Source of the DNA: Prevotella falsenii DSM 22864 = JCM 15124 | GTDB lineage: Bacteria > Bacteroidota > Bacteroidia > Bacteroidales > Bacteroidaceae | Direction of reading: 5' to 3' | NCBI RefSeq assembly: GCF_000613945.1 | Contig: NZ_BAJY01000001.1 | Span: forward strand, 62,001-126,000 | Length of the DNA: 64,000 nt | Shown here: piece after piece, positions 16,223 through 27,210 of the stretch | Layout: each line of letters begins with the position of its first letter | Numbering within the stretch: the stretch's first letter is position 1 | Translations under genes and position numbers: made by a program | Notes under the pieces: generated by a model | Told to the model about the DNA's origin: nothing | Seen by the model: the letters and a program-made list of their open reading frames with translations, nothing else | Database searches by the model: none

Positions 16223-18682
16223 ATGAAACGAGTTTTAATTCTATTTTCAGGATTGCTTTGTGCCATCATGTCTATGGCTCAAGGTACAGACGCTATGCTC
16301 TTTGGCGATGTTAAAGCCAAAGAAACAGGGCAACACCTCCCTCACGCAACCATTACCGTGAAAGGTACAACCTTAAAAACCAAATGCGATGCTTCGGGAC
16401 ACTTCAAGATGGCAGACTTGCCAATAGGCAAACAAATCGTTGTTGCCAACCTTGAAGGTTATCAGGAACAGGAAGTTGAAGTTGAAATGGTTAGCGGAAA
16501 GGGTACTGCTGTTTACTTTAAATTGGACAAAGACGCTTTAGAGCTTAGCCAAGTTGTGGTAACCGGCACACGCACCGAGCATTTCGTAAAGAACGTTCCT
16601 ATCCGTACGGAAGTGCTTACGTCGCAGTCTATCAAGCGCAAAAATGCACTGAACCTCTTCGATGCATTGGAAGGAGTGCCCGGTATTCGCGTAGAACAGC
16701 AATGCCAATTCTGCAATTTCTCAATGGTTCGCATGCAGGGTCTCGGTGCCGAACATACACAGGTGCTGCTCGATGGCGAACCCGTGTACTCCGGTCTCGC
16801 CGGTGTTTATGGCTTGCAACAGATGGGTACGAACGACATAGACCGTCTTGAAGTGGTTAAAGGCGCAGGTTCTGCCCTCTATGGCAGTAGCGCAGTTGCC
16901 GGAGCAATTAACATTATATCAAAGGAACCAACCTTCGAGCCTTCAATAAATGCAGACATTCAGTATGGCAACTTCGGACACAAGAGCTACAAGGGTTCAG
17001 GTTCTATGCGCTACAAGAATATCGGTCTGTTGGTTACGGCACAGCGCACGGAAGAAGATGCTGTCGATGCAACACAAGACGGACTTACCCGCGACGAAGT
17101 AAAACATAAAGACCAAATCTCCGACCGTGTTTACAGCCTGATGAATAACGTTGGTGCAAGCATCTACGTGTATAGTCCTTTCGCTGTCAACGACAAGCTG
17201 GTGCTCCGTGCAAAGGCAATGGACGAACTTCGTTATGGCGGAAACATGAAGGATAACCTGTTCCTCAACCCTTATTCGGAAGGCACAGAGAATATCCGTA
17301 CCAACCGTATCACGACCGACCTTGCCTACACTTTGCCCATCGGTTCGCACTCTGAACTGAACCTTGCAATGGCTTACGTTCACCATAAGCGCAATGCAAC
17401 GAACGATACCTTCCTTTCCAACTACAAGGAAGCTACAACCGACGCTGCGCACCCCGAAGGTATCAGCCCCGATGTAGAGTTGATGCGACCTTACATTGCT
17501 AAGGAAAATACATTCACTCCTTCGCTTACGCTGACTTCTATCTTTGGCAACCACACTTTGCTTGCGGGTGTTCAAGGCTACTTTACCCGTTTGCGCGAAA
17601 CCGGTCTTTACATTATCTCTGCCGAAGAAGAAAGAGGTAACCCATACTTCGGTATTCCTTACACATCTATCGGTAAGAAACATGCCAACGAATTTGGGCT
17701 CTTTGTTCAAGACGAATGGAACATATTGCCCAACCTTACTGTTGTGCCCGGTCTGCGTTTAGACACCCACTCTTCCGGCGAAGAGTATGCAACAAGTCAA
17801 AAGGTGTCTGACAACGCCTTCCCGAAAACCCACTTCAGCAAGACTTCGTTCAACCCGCGCCTTGCCATCAAGTATTCTGTCAGCCCTTCGTTCGTACTCC
17901 GTGCCAATATCGGTACAGGCTTCCGTGCTCCTTACGGATTCTCTGAAGACTTGCACTTATGCTCCGGTTCGCCACGCGTATGGAAGTCGTCAAGCCTCAA
18001 GGGCGAGCGTTCTATCAGCTACAACCTCTCTGCCGACTACTATGCAAAGAACGTTCAGTTGAGCGCAAACATCTTCCGCACCGACCTGAAGGACAAGATA
18101 CAGTTTGCTCCTGCAAGCGACGACGTGAAGAAATTCGGCTATACATACCAGTGGGAGAACGTAGACGATGCGTACGTGCAAGGTATTGAACTCGGTATAA
18201 AGTGGAATCCATTCAGAGATTTCAAGGCCGGAGTGAACTGGACCATTAACCAAGGCAAGTTCAAACACGAACGTGCAGAATGGTCTGACCCGGAATCAGA
18301 CGAATGTAAAGAAGCTCCTCAGCGTTTAGCTTACGCCAAAGACAGCAAGTACATCTCTCGTTTCCCTGCCATGACAGGCGACCTGACACTCGAATACACT
18401 CCCGGCACATGGTCGTTTGCACTCACAGGTTCTCTGCAAGGCAAGATGTACATCGACTATAACTCTGAAGATGCGCCAAAGACATCTAAGATTAAGAAGA
18501 CAGACACTTTCACTTTGTGGAACCTCCGTGTGGCTAAGCGTTTCGGTTCGTTCAGCGTTTATGGTGGCGGAAAGAACATTTTCAGCTATCTTCAAGACGA
18601 AAAGCACGGCGACGATGCAGCATTTATGTATGCTCCCGTATATGGTGCAACGTGGTATGCAGGCGTCAGCTTCACGCTCTAA
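16223..18682 (+). CDS. TonB-dependent outer-membrane receptor
   Basis: An 819-aa receptor for energised uptake across the outer membrane. It has a signal peptide ending SMAQ and a carboxypeptidase-regulatory-like domain (LFGDVKAKETGQHLPHATI, about residues 28-105). The TonB box region reads LSQVVVTGTRTEHF, followed by a plug (LNLFDALEGVPGIRVE to YGSSAVAGAINIISKEP). A 22-strand type barrel ends in an aromatic-rich YAGVSFTL. The plug contains CQFC, a CxxC that could bind a metal or form a disulfide. The late barrel has TGFRAPYGFSEDLH. The gene stands alone with its own promoter. Substrate could be haem, a metal chelate or a cofactor; the sequence does not decide. Confidence 0.9.
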   Translation: MKRVLILFSGLLCAIMSMAQGTDAMLFGDVKAKETGQHLPHATITVKGTTLKTKCDASGHFKMADLPIGKQIVVANLEGYQEQEVEVEMVSGKGTAVYFKLDKDALELSQVVVTGTRTEHFVKNVPIRTEVLTSQSIKRKNALNLFDALEGVPGIRVEQQCQFCNFSMVRMQGLGAEHTQVLLDGEPVYSGLAGVYGLQQMGTNDIDRLEVVKGAGSALYGSSAVAGAINIISKEPTFEPSINADIQYGNFGHKSYKGSGSMRYKNIGLLVTAQRTEEDAVDATQDGLTRDEVKHKDQISDRVYSLMNNVGASIYVYSPFAVNDKLVLRAKAMDELRYGGNMKDNLFLNPYSEGTENIRTNRITTDLAYTLPIGSHSELNLAMAYVHHKRNATNDTFLSNYKEATTDAAHPEGISPDVELMRPYIAKENTFTPSLTLTSIFGNHTLLAGVQGYFTRLRETGLYIISAEEERGNPYFGIPYTSIGKKHANEFGLFVQDEWNILPNLTVVPGLRLDTHSSGEEYATSQKVSDNAFPKTHFSKTSFNPRLAIKYSVSPSFVLRANIGTGFRAPYGFSEDLHLCSGSPRVWKSSSLKGERSISYNLSADYYAKNVQLSANIFRTDLKDKIQFAPASDDVKKFGYTYQWENVDDAYVQGIELGIKWNPFRDFKAGVNWTINQGKFKHERAEWSDPESDECKEAPQRLAYAKDSKYISRFPAMTGDLTLEYTPGTWSFALTGSLQGKMYIDYNSEDAPKTSKIKKTDTFTLWNLRVAKRFGSFSVYGGGKNIFSYLQDEKHGDDAAFMYAPVYGATWYAGVSFTL

Positions 18683-18754
18683 AGGGAGTTAAAGCCGACA
18701 AAATGCGGTTTCACAGCTCTTTGCACTTGCAGTAACGTGAGTTCGGTATAAAAG

Positions 18755-19270
18755 AATAATGCCGGTATATTATTGATAAGATACTTTAAGAAAGAGTTGA
18801 TTATGATTTAATATGCTTATAATCAGAAAGGAGAAGAAGTGCCTTCGCCCGCAAATTCTTACACCGGACTCACGTTATTCATGAACGTTTCCGTTCAGCC
18901 AAATGAGTAATGACAAATTTATTTAAGCATTGCCATGGCGAGAAAATACACTTTTCGAAGAACGAGAAAAGAACGAAAAGAAGGCAACAAAAACGTAAAT
19001 ATTTTTCGCAGGAATAGATGTTACGTAACAATCTCTGCATCAACGTATTACAAAACCTATTGTTTTGCATTCCAAAACCGTAGGTTTTGCACGGTAAAAG
19101 CGTAGGTTTTACAACGCAAAACCTACGGTTTCGCAACGCCAAAGCGATTATATCACTTTTTAACGGAATTATCTTTACAATATTGAACAAAAAAATCTCT
19201 CATTATTTCATTAGCGGACTTGCTTGAAAACATCTGCGAGATTACTTGCTTAACTGCTTTCTTATGTCGA
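18755..19270 (-). repeat. 22-nt-core dispersed element, copy D (long form)
   Basis: Inverted relative to copy B and sharing its distal part (GATACTTTAAGAAAGAG at about 18779). Core units are at 19047, 19069, 19091 and 19113. Beyond the AGTGATATAATCGC-like flank it continues with CATTAGCGGACTTGCTTG and AACATCTGCGAGATTAC (19209-19244). That segment is the uninterrupted form of the site that holds the 197-bp element in copy J. It fills most of the gene-free stretch 18683-19438. Confidence 0.8.
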
Positions 19271-19380
19271 GTTCACGTTCAATACGGCAACAGTGCAGCC
19301 GCATTGTAGTGTTAATACAACTACTCTTTAAAAATCTGTAATGGTAGTTTAAGGATACGTTTTTCATTGATAATCTAAGT

Positions 19381-19417
19381 AAAAAGGTTCGCATACAATC
19401 TGTGTGCGAACCTTTTT
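19381..19417. terminator. Bidirectional terminator of the UPF0597 gene
   Basis: AAAAAGGTTCGCA (19381-19393) pairs perfectly with 19405-19417. The stem ends in T-runs on both strands. It lies just past the stop of the minus-strand gene at 19439. Confidence 0.85.
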
Positions 19418-19438
19418 CATACTTTTCAGGTGTATGTT

Positions 19439-20737
19439 TTAGCAACCGCCTTTATGTGTCATGATGTCTAAAACCATTATGTCCATTTCATTCATAGCGT
19501 CCTTGCCCAAGCTGGTAAGGTTGCGAATAGACTGGTCGATGTCTTTATCGATGATGCCTTCCGCCTCTGTTACGTGGTGATTTTCCATCGAAAGCATCGC
19601 AGAAAGTATGGCAGTAGATACGCCTGACGAAACTTTCAGGGCGCAACTTGGCTTTGCACCGTCGCAAACCATACCCGTAAGGTTGGCTATCATGTTCTTT
19701 ACAGAATAGCAAATGTTGTTGTAGTCGCCACCCATCAGATAGGTAATGCCACAGCTTGAGCCCGTGCAGGCAACGATACAGCCACAAAGTGCCGACAAAG
19801 TGCCAAGGTTTTGCTTGATATAAATGGCAGTAAGGTGGCTCAACGTCAGCGCACGCACCAGCTCATCGGGTGTGTTTTCGTTCTCCTTGGCAAACACTAC
19901 AACCGGATTTGTTGCGCAAATGCCTTGGTTTCCCGAACCGCTGTTGCTCATAACAGGCACCATTGCCCCACCCATACGTGCATCGCAAGCCGACGCAGTT
20001 TTGGAAAGAATGTGCGAATAGATACTGTTGCCGAACAAGCCGCGGCTCAATGGGCGGTCCATCGTTTTGCCGACACAGTGCCCATAGTTTCCTTTCAACG
20101 CTTCTTCTGCAGCATTCATATTGTAACGCTTAGCTTCGAGAATGAAATCAATCTCGTTTATGGGTGTCGTAGTGGCGAAATCCCACACCATTTTCAAGTT
20201 CAACTGAATGTCTTTGCTTTCGGTTGGCGCACCTTCTTCGGCAGCAACTTGCTTGTCGAACAGCACTTTGCCGTCTGTTTCCTCATAAACGAAGTTGGTG
20301 TGGGTCTTTGATATAATGGCAGTAGCTTTCTTTCCACCTGCCTCGCACGTCATTTCGATGTACAGTTTCTCGGTAATTCCCTCCTTCAGCTTTATGTCTA
20401 TACGATTTTCGCTTACATATTGCTTGCCCTCTTCCAAAGTTTCGGGCGTCAGGTCTTTAATTACTTCAAGCTGATATTCCGACTTTCCTATGAGCGCACC
20501 CAAAGAAATGGCAATCGGCAAGCCTATCATTCCTGTACCCGGAATGCCCACTCCCATTGCGTTCTTTAAGATGTTTGCCGACAAGTGTGCACTTATTCTC
20601 TCAGGTTTCTGCCCCAACAGCTCTGTGGCACGTGCGGTACAGAGCGATACCGCCATAGGTTCGGTACAGCCGACGGCAGGAACAACCTGTCGATGAATCA
20701 AATCAATGATTTGTTCGCGTATGTTTTTCTCAAGCAT
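19439..20737 (-). CDS. UPF0597 family, L-cysteine desulfidase/serine dehydratase alpha-like
   Basis: A 432-aa protein of the family that includes archaeal L-cysteine desulfidase, an iron-sulfur enzyme giving sulfide, ammonia and pyruvate from cysteine. Family marks are PAVGCTEPMAV (Cys24) and GIPGTGMIGLPIAI. GNQGICATNPVVVFA and the cluster LCGCIVACTGSSCGITYLMGGD supply the conserved cysteines expected to hold a [4Fe-4S] cluster. The length is normal. It stands alone and faces away from the thiamine operon. If it does make sulfide, that would suit a sulfide-dependent thiazole synthase next door, but this is inference. Confidence 0.88.
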   Translation of the reverse strand: MLEKNIREQIIDLIHRQVVPAVGCTEPMAVSLCTARATELLGQKPERISAHLSANILKNAMGVGIPGTGMIGLPIAISLGALIGKSEYQLEVIKDLTPETLEEGKQYVSENRIDIKLKEGITEKLYIEMTCEAGGKKATAIISKTHTNFVYEETDGKVLFDKQVAAEEGAPTESKDIQLNLKMVWDFATTTPINEIDFILEAKRYNMNAAEEALKGNYGHCVGKTMDRPLSRGLFGNSIYSHILSKTASACDARMGGAMVPVMSNSGSGNQGICATNPVVVFAKENENTPDELVRALTLSHLTAIYIKQNLGTLSALCGCIVACTGSSCGITYLMGGDYNNICYSVKNMIANLTGMVCDGAKPSCALKVSSGVSTAILSAMLSMENHHVTEAEGIIDKDIDQSIRNLTSLGKDAMNEMDIMVLDIMTHKGGC

Positions 20738-20841
20738 TTCTATTATAAATTAGTAGTTGGATTGCAAATGTACGCAAATTTTGGCAAACCAAAAGGAAAA
20801 TAAAAGAAAAATTATTGATGGAGAAAAACTTTGACTTAAAT

Positions 20842-20872
20842 TTTGAAATAACAGAACATTGTTGTATCTTTG
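20842..20872 (+). promoter_or_regulatory. Promoter of the thiamine operon
   Basis: -33 TTTG at 20842-20845 and -7 TATCTTTG at 20865-20872, 19 bases apart, just ahead of the TPP riboswitch. Confidence 0.75.
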
Positions 20873-20894
20873 CACGCAGATAGACTTTCGGTTT

Positions 20895-20985
20895 GTCCGA
20901 AAAAGGGGTGCCACTCCATTGAGTGAGCTGAGATTATACCCGTATAACCTGATGCAGGTAATGCTGCCGTAGGAAGTGCGAATAT
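20895..20985 (+). ncRNA. TPP riboswitch (THI element)
   Basis: The conserved core is present: GGGGTGCC near 20905, GAGCTGAGATTATACCC at 20925-20941 and ACCTGATGCAGGTAATGCTG at 20947-20966, then CCGTAGGAAGTG. It lies between the promoter and thiD, about 90 bases before the start codon, so it should lower expression of the whole thiD-thiE-thiC-Thi4-thiE2 operon when TPP is abundant. No clear terminator hairpin is seen after it, so control may be at translation of thiD. Confidence 0.95.
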
Positions 20986-21073
20986 ACAGACATTTGCGTT
21001 TATCTATCCTTATTGGTGTATCTCCCCATATTTTGGTTATTCCGAAAAGTACCATTTGTTACTTTGATGGCTT

Positions 21074-21891
21074 ATGATGCACTATGTAAAAACTTTGACG
21101 ATAGCCGGTTCCGACAGCGGAGGAGGCGCAGGAATACAGGCAGATATTAAGACAATGTCGGCTTTAGGGTGTTACGCCTCATCGGTTGTTACGGCTGTTA
21201 CGGCACAAAACACGAAGCAAGTATTCTGCGTTCAGAACATCGAAGCTGCGGTTGTAGAGGCTCAATTGCGTGCCGTTCTCACCGATTTGCGCCCCGATGC
21301 CATTAAAACAGGTATGGTGGGATGTGCCGAGAATATCGAAACAATTGCGCAGGTGTTGGCTCAATACAAAGATATTCCGCTTGTTATAGACCCCGTAATG
21401 GTTTCCACATCGGGCAATAACCTTATGGAAAAAGAAGCGGTAGGCACTTTCTGCCGACATCTTTTACCTATGGCAACTGTGCTTACGCCTAACATTGTCG
21501 AAGCAGAAACGTTGGCACGCCGTACAATTGCAACGGTAGCAGATATTGACGAAGCTGCCGAACAAATACTAAAACTTGGTTGCAAGGCACTATTAATAAA
21601 AGGTGGACACATAGAAGACAACACAAAAGCCGACCGCCTTTACTTTTCCGGCAACAGTAAACCGCTAATCTTTGAAACCGAAACCATCGATTCGTTCAAC
21701 ACACACGGCACAGGTTGCACGCTCTCCTCAGCGATTGCGACTTTCTTGGCTCGTGGTTTAAGGCTCGAAGAAGCCGTTTCAATGGCAAAAAACTATATCT
21801 CGCAAGCCATAAGAGAAGGTGCAAACGTGTGCATTGGCAGCGGACACGGAGCGGTAAACCATTTCTTTTATCCTGAAAAACTAATAAAACG

Positions 21892-21895
<4 letters not shown>
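21074..21895 (+). CDS. thiD: Hydroxymethylpyrimidine/phosphomethylpyrimidine kinase
   Basis: Phosphorylates HMP and HMP-P to HMP-PP for thiamine synthesis. The 273-aa ribokinase-fold protein shows TIAGSDSGGGAGIQADIKT at the N-terminus. It also has the anion-hole and catalytic motif FNTHGTGCTLSSAIATFLARG with the catalytic Cys. It is the first gene after the TPP riboswitch. Its stop overlaps the thiE start by four bases (ATGA), which points to translational coupling. A second ATG at 21077 is an equally possible start. Confidence 0.95.
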
Positions 21896-24091
<2,196 letters not shown>

Positions 24092-24123
24092 ACAAAATAA
24101 AAAGACCCAAAAACAATAATATT

Positions 24124-24894
24124 ATGATTGAAAAAAAAGTATCAAAAGGAATTATCAGTACCTATTTTGCCAAGATGGAAAAGTGTCTCGAACTCGATGT
24201 TGCCATTGTTGGTGGCGGTCCTTCGGGCATTGCAGCAGCTTACTATATGGCAAAAGCCGGGCTTAAAGTGGCACTCTTCGACCGCAAACTGTCGCCGGGC
24301 GGTGGTATGTGGGGCGGTGCAATGATGTTCAACCAGTTGGTTATACAGCAAGAAGCCTTGGATATTATCAAGGATTTCGACATCAACTACGAGCCTTACG
24401 AAGACGGTTTATACACTGCCGACTCGGTGGAAAGCACCTCTGCCCTACTCTATAAGGCAACCCACGCAGGGGCAACCATCTTTAATTGCTATTCGGTGGA
24501 AGACGTTGTGTTTAAGAACAACATCGTGAGCGGTGTGGTTGTGAACTGGACACCCGTACTTCGCGAAGGGCTACATGTAGACCCTTTGAACATCATGGCA
24601 AAGTTTGTGGTGGACGGAACAGGGCACGACAGCGAGATGTGCCAAGTTGTTGCACGCAAAAACGGCATTAAACTCAACACCGCAACGGGCGATGTGATTG
24701 GCGAACGCTCGTTAGACGTAGTGGAAGGCGAACGCCAAGTGGTAGAAGGAACAAAGGAAATATACCCCGGACTGTATGTTTGCGGCATGGCGTCGTCGGC
24801 AGTTGGCGGTACGCCACGTATGGGTCCAATCTTCGGCGGTATGCTTCTTTCAGGCAAAAAGGTGGCAGAAGCCATTATCGAACGTTTGAAATAG
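24124..24894 (+). CDS. Thi4-type thiazole synthase (ADP-thiazole forming)
   Basis: Makes the thiazole moiety of thiamine from NAD and glycine, in place of the ThiG/ThiH/ThiS/ThiF route. The 256-aa flavin-fold protein has the dinucleotide motif VGGGPSG (29-35), FDRKLSPGGGMWGGAMMFN and VDGTGHDSEM. It also has GMASSAVGGTPRMGPIFGGMLLSGKK. Fungal and plant Thi4 use one internal Cys as a suicide sulfur donor nine residues after the Gly of GHD. Here an ungapped comparison puts Val176 there, with a Cys at 173 instead. The protein is therefore probably of the sulfide-dependent catalytic type known from archaea and anaerobes. Confidence 0.9.
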   Translation: MIEKKVSKGIISTYFAKMEKCLELDVAIVGGGPSGIAAAYYMAKAGLKVALFDRKLSPGGGMWGGAMMFNQLVIQQEALDIIKDFDINYEPYEDGLYTADSVESTSALLYKATHAGATIFNCYSVEDVVFKNNIVSGVVVNWTPVLREGLHVDPLNIMAKFVVDGTGHDSEMCQVVARKNGIKLNTATGDVIGERSLDVVEGERQVVEGTKEIYPGLYVCGMASSAVGGTPRMGPIFGGMLLSGKKVAEAIIERLK

Positions 24895-24971
24895 AAAACA
24901 AAATGGGTGGCAATGGTTGCACGACAGCACCGGTTGCCACCTATTATTATATATATTCGGAAACAGAAGAT

Positions 24972-25565
24972 ATGCGTTTTTTAGTAATTACCGAACCGCA
25001 GTTTACCGATAACGAGGCAAGTACCATCGCACAGCTGCTGCATTGGGGCGCAGACCTTGTGCATCTGCGAAAACCCGAAAGCACTGCCGGCGAGTTGGCA
25101 AAACTAATCGAAGCCATTCCAACAGTGTATCATAACCGCCTTGTACTGCACGACCACTTCAGTTTAGCTGCCCATTTTACACTGCACGGACTACACTTAA
25201 ACCGCCGAAACAGCGTGCTGCCACCGAAACACAAAGGTACGGTTTCGCAGTCGTGCCACACGTTAAACGAAGTAAAAGCCTGCAAAACAAGGTGCGACTA
25301 CGTTTTTCTCAGTCCTATTTTCAACAGCATTTCAAAGCAGGGATATACCTCTGCATTCACACCGAAAACCCTTTCCGAAGCGAAAAAGCAAGGCATCATC
25401 AACCGGAAAGTAGTTGCCTTAGGCGGTATTACTGCCACCAACATCAACGAAACAAAACGCTACGGTTTCGGCGGCGTTGCACTTTTGGGCGATATTTGGG
25501 GCAGAACAGCCAACAGGAACTTTGAACAGTATGTACGCAAAATCATCGAAATGTGCCATACATAA
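24972..25565 (+). CDS. Second ThiE/TenI-like protein
   Basis: A 198-aa TIM-barrel protein of the thiamine phosphate synthase/TenI superfamily, last in the thiamine operon. It has VHLRKPESTAGELAKLI in place of the usual Q-L-R-x-K, LVLHDHFSLA, LHGLHLNRRN, CDYVFLSPIFNSISKQGY and VALGGI. The start at 24972 is chosen because the barrel begins at once (MRFLVITEP); the frame is open upstream but overlaps Thi4. It may be a second ThiE, a TenI-type accessory enzyme or an inactive paralogue. TenI-type thiazole tautomerase activity is not needed with a Thi4 route. Confidence 0.8.
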   Translation: MRFLVITEPQFTDNEASTIAQLLHWGADLVHLRKPESTAGELAKLIEAIPTVYHNRLVLHDHFSLAAHFTLHGLHLNRRNSVLPPKHKGTVSQSCHTLNEVKACKTRCDYVFLSPIFNSISKQGYTSAFTPKTLSEAKKQGIINRKVVALGGITATNINETKRYGFGGVALLGDIWGRTANRNFEQYVRKIIEMCHT

Positions 25566-25609
25566 TATATAAAGGCATCGCAATCGCTTTACTGCAAAAC
25601 CTTAAACAA

Positions 25610-25965
25610 TACGTGAGTTCGGAAAAAGAAAACAGGTTAAGCAGGCTAATATCGCAGATGTTTTTCAGCAAATACCCTGATGAAACAGTGAGAGATTTTC
25701 AGTTTAATCTTGTAAAGATAATTCTGTTAAAAAAGTGATATAATCGCTTTGGTGTTGCGAAAGCGGCTGTTTTGCGTTGCAAAACCTACGGTTTTACCGT
25801 GCAAAACAGCCGCTTTTGGAATGCAAAACAATAGGTTTTGCAATACATTGATAACGAGATTGTTACGCAAGAGATACGCTTGCGAAAAATATTTACGTAT
25901 TTATAGTCTTCTTTTTGTTTATAAACAACGTGAGTTCGGTGTAAGAATTAGAGAGCGAACAATCT
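25610..25965 (+). repeat. 22-nt-core dispersed element, copy E
   Basis: Begins with ACGTGAGTTCGG and AGGTTAAGCAGGCTAATATC (distal left part, shared with copies D and J). Core units at 25757, 25779, 25801 and 25823 use the words GCGGCTG, CCTACGG, CAGCCGC and CAATAGG. The right flank runs through GCGAAAAATATTTACG to a second GTGAGTTCGGTGTAAG at about 25930. From there to 26190 the gene-free sequence is AT-rich with no other feature. Confidence 0.8.
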
Positions 25966-26192
25966 ATCGGAAATCAGAATAACAGCATTACCGAACATCG
26001 AAAAATATTATGCCTTGATTATAAAAACACGAATACTGCTATTCCAAAAACCTAAAACCACAAATAATACTGTTGCAAAAATAGAAATATACCAGACTTA
26101 AATGGTACCATTATAGCTATTTTGAATACTTCCTAATAGTTTACTTCCAAAATATCACAATAACCATTATCGAAACAACCCATTACCAATGC

Positions 26193-26223
26193 TTGTAAAG
26201 ATGCACAAATGCGCCTACCTTTG
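26193..26223 (+). promoter_or_regulatory. Promoter of the ThrE genes
   Basis: -7 TACCTTTG at 26216-26223, with TTG at 26193-26195 about 20 bases upstream as a weak -33 box. Confidence 0.55.
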
Positions 26224-26264
26224 CATCGTAAAAAGAAAATAAACAAACTTAAAATCAAAGAGAT

Positions 26265-26426
26265 ATGAATAGTCAAATTATCATCTGGAGTTCAGTAATG
26301 TTGTTGCTTTTAGTAGGTTTTGTATTGCGTGTAGCCATCACTGCCCGCCTCACAAGTGGCAACGGAAAGATATTTGAAGTAGCCGACGAATTCGATTTGT
26401 ATGATTGGAGCGAAGATGAAGCATAG
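26265..26426 (+). CDS. Small membrane protein, 53 aa
   Basis: A short frame directly after a promoter and overlapping the start of the ThrE gene by 11 bases, so the two are probably coupled. Residues 6-27 form one hydrophobic helix (IIWSSVMLLLLVGFVLRVAI). The C-terminal 15 residues are very acidic (VADEFDLYDWSEDEA). Its position as the first gene after the promoter makes it likely to be translated. No function is recognised. It could be a subunit or leader peptide of the exporter. Confidence 0.6.
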   Translation: MNSQIIIWSSVMLLLLVGFVLRVAITARLTSGNGKIFEVADEFDLYDWSEDEA

Positions 26427-27201
26427 CCAACCCACTTCCCTTGTGAATGAAACAAGCGCATTCATTGCTGAATATGCAGCATGGCTTTATGGTTGTGGGG
26501 CTACTTGCACACGCATAAAGAAAAATGTAGAACGCATAGCCAAGAAATGGAACATAAACTGCCAACTCCTGATTATGCCCGGCAGCGTGCAGCTTATGGT
26601 GTTCGACCCCTCCGCAAACCAATCCTCGGTGGTGATAAGAAGAACGCCCCATACGGGCATCAGCTTCTACAAGAACACGCATTTAAGCCAATTGAGCTGG
26701 CACATAGCCGACGGATTAGTCGATTTAGACGAAGCAAACAATGTTCTTAAAGAGGTCAGCGCAGCACCTTTCACCAACAAATGGTTGGTGCTGTTGCTGA
26801 CTTCGCTTGCCAACCTTTCGTTTTGCCGTATCTTCGGTGGCGATTTCGCAGCTATGGCGATTGTCTTTGTTGCCACCTTTGTAGGTTTCCGACTGAAACA
26901 AATACTGATAGAAGACGGCATGAACGTAAAGTTTGTTTTCCTGATTTGTGCATTCTTCTCCTCTGTAATCGCCGCTTCGGGGTATATTTTCGGCTTAGGA
27001 AACAAGCCCGAAGTTGCACTTGGAACGTGCGTGCTGTACCTAATACCGGGCATACCCTACATCAACAGCATCAGCGACCTGATGGCAGGCGAGTATCTTG
27101 TGTCTTTCAGCCGCTTCATGGACGCCATTGTGCTCACGTTTTGCCTGTCGGTTGGCTTGTCGGTAGGCATATTTCTTATGAATCTTCAATTAATTTCATA
27201 G
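26416..27201 (+). CDS. Threonine/serine exporter, N-terminal half (ThrE-like)
   Basis: A 261-aa protein with the cytoplasmic DUF1212 part (SAFIAEYAAWLYGCGATCTRIKKNVERIAKKW) followed by five predicted membrane helices from about residue 110. The helices contain the family pattern YLIPGIPYINSISDLMAGEY. Together with the next gene it makes up one ThrE-type exporter of threonine and serine. In many bacteria the two halves are fused; here they are separate genes nine bases apart. The start at 26416 is chosen; ATG 26401 is also in frame. Confidence 0.9.
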   Translation: MKHSQPTSLVNETSAFIAEYAAWLYGCGATCTRIKKNVERIAKKWNINCQLLIMPGSVQLMVFDPSANQSSVVIRRTPHTGISFYKNTHLSQLSWHIADGLVDLDEANNVLKEVSAAPFTNKWLVLLLTSLANLSFCRIFGGDFAAMAIVFVATFVGFRLKQILIEDGMNVKFVFLICAFFSSVIAASGYIFGLGNKPEVALGTCVLYLIPGIPYINSISDLMAGEYLVSFSRFMDAIVLTFCLSVGLSVGIFLMNLQLIS

Positions 27202-27210
27202 TCCTCAATT

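Noticed and set aside
16997-17710. Minus-strand open frame inside the TonB receptor gene
   Set aside because: Shadow of a well-supported gene; no domain recognised.
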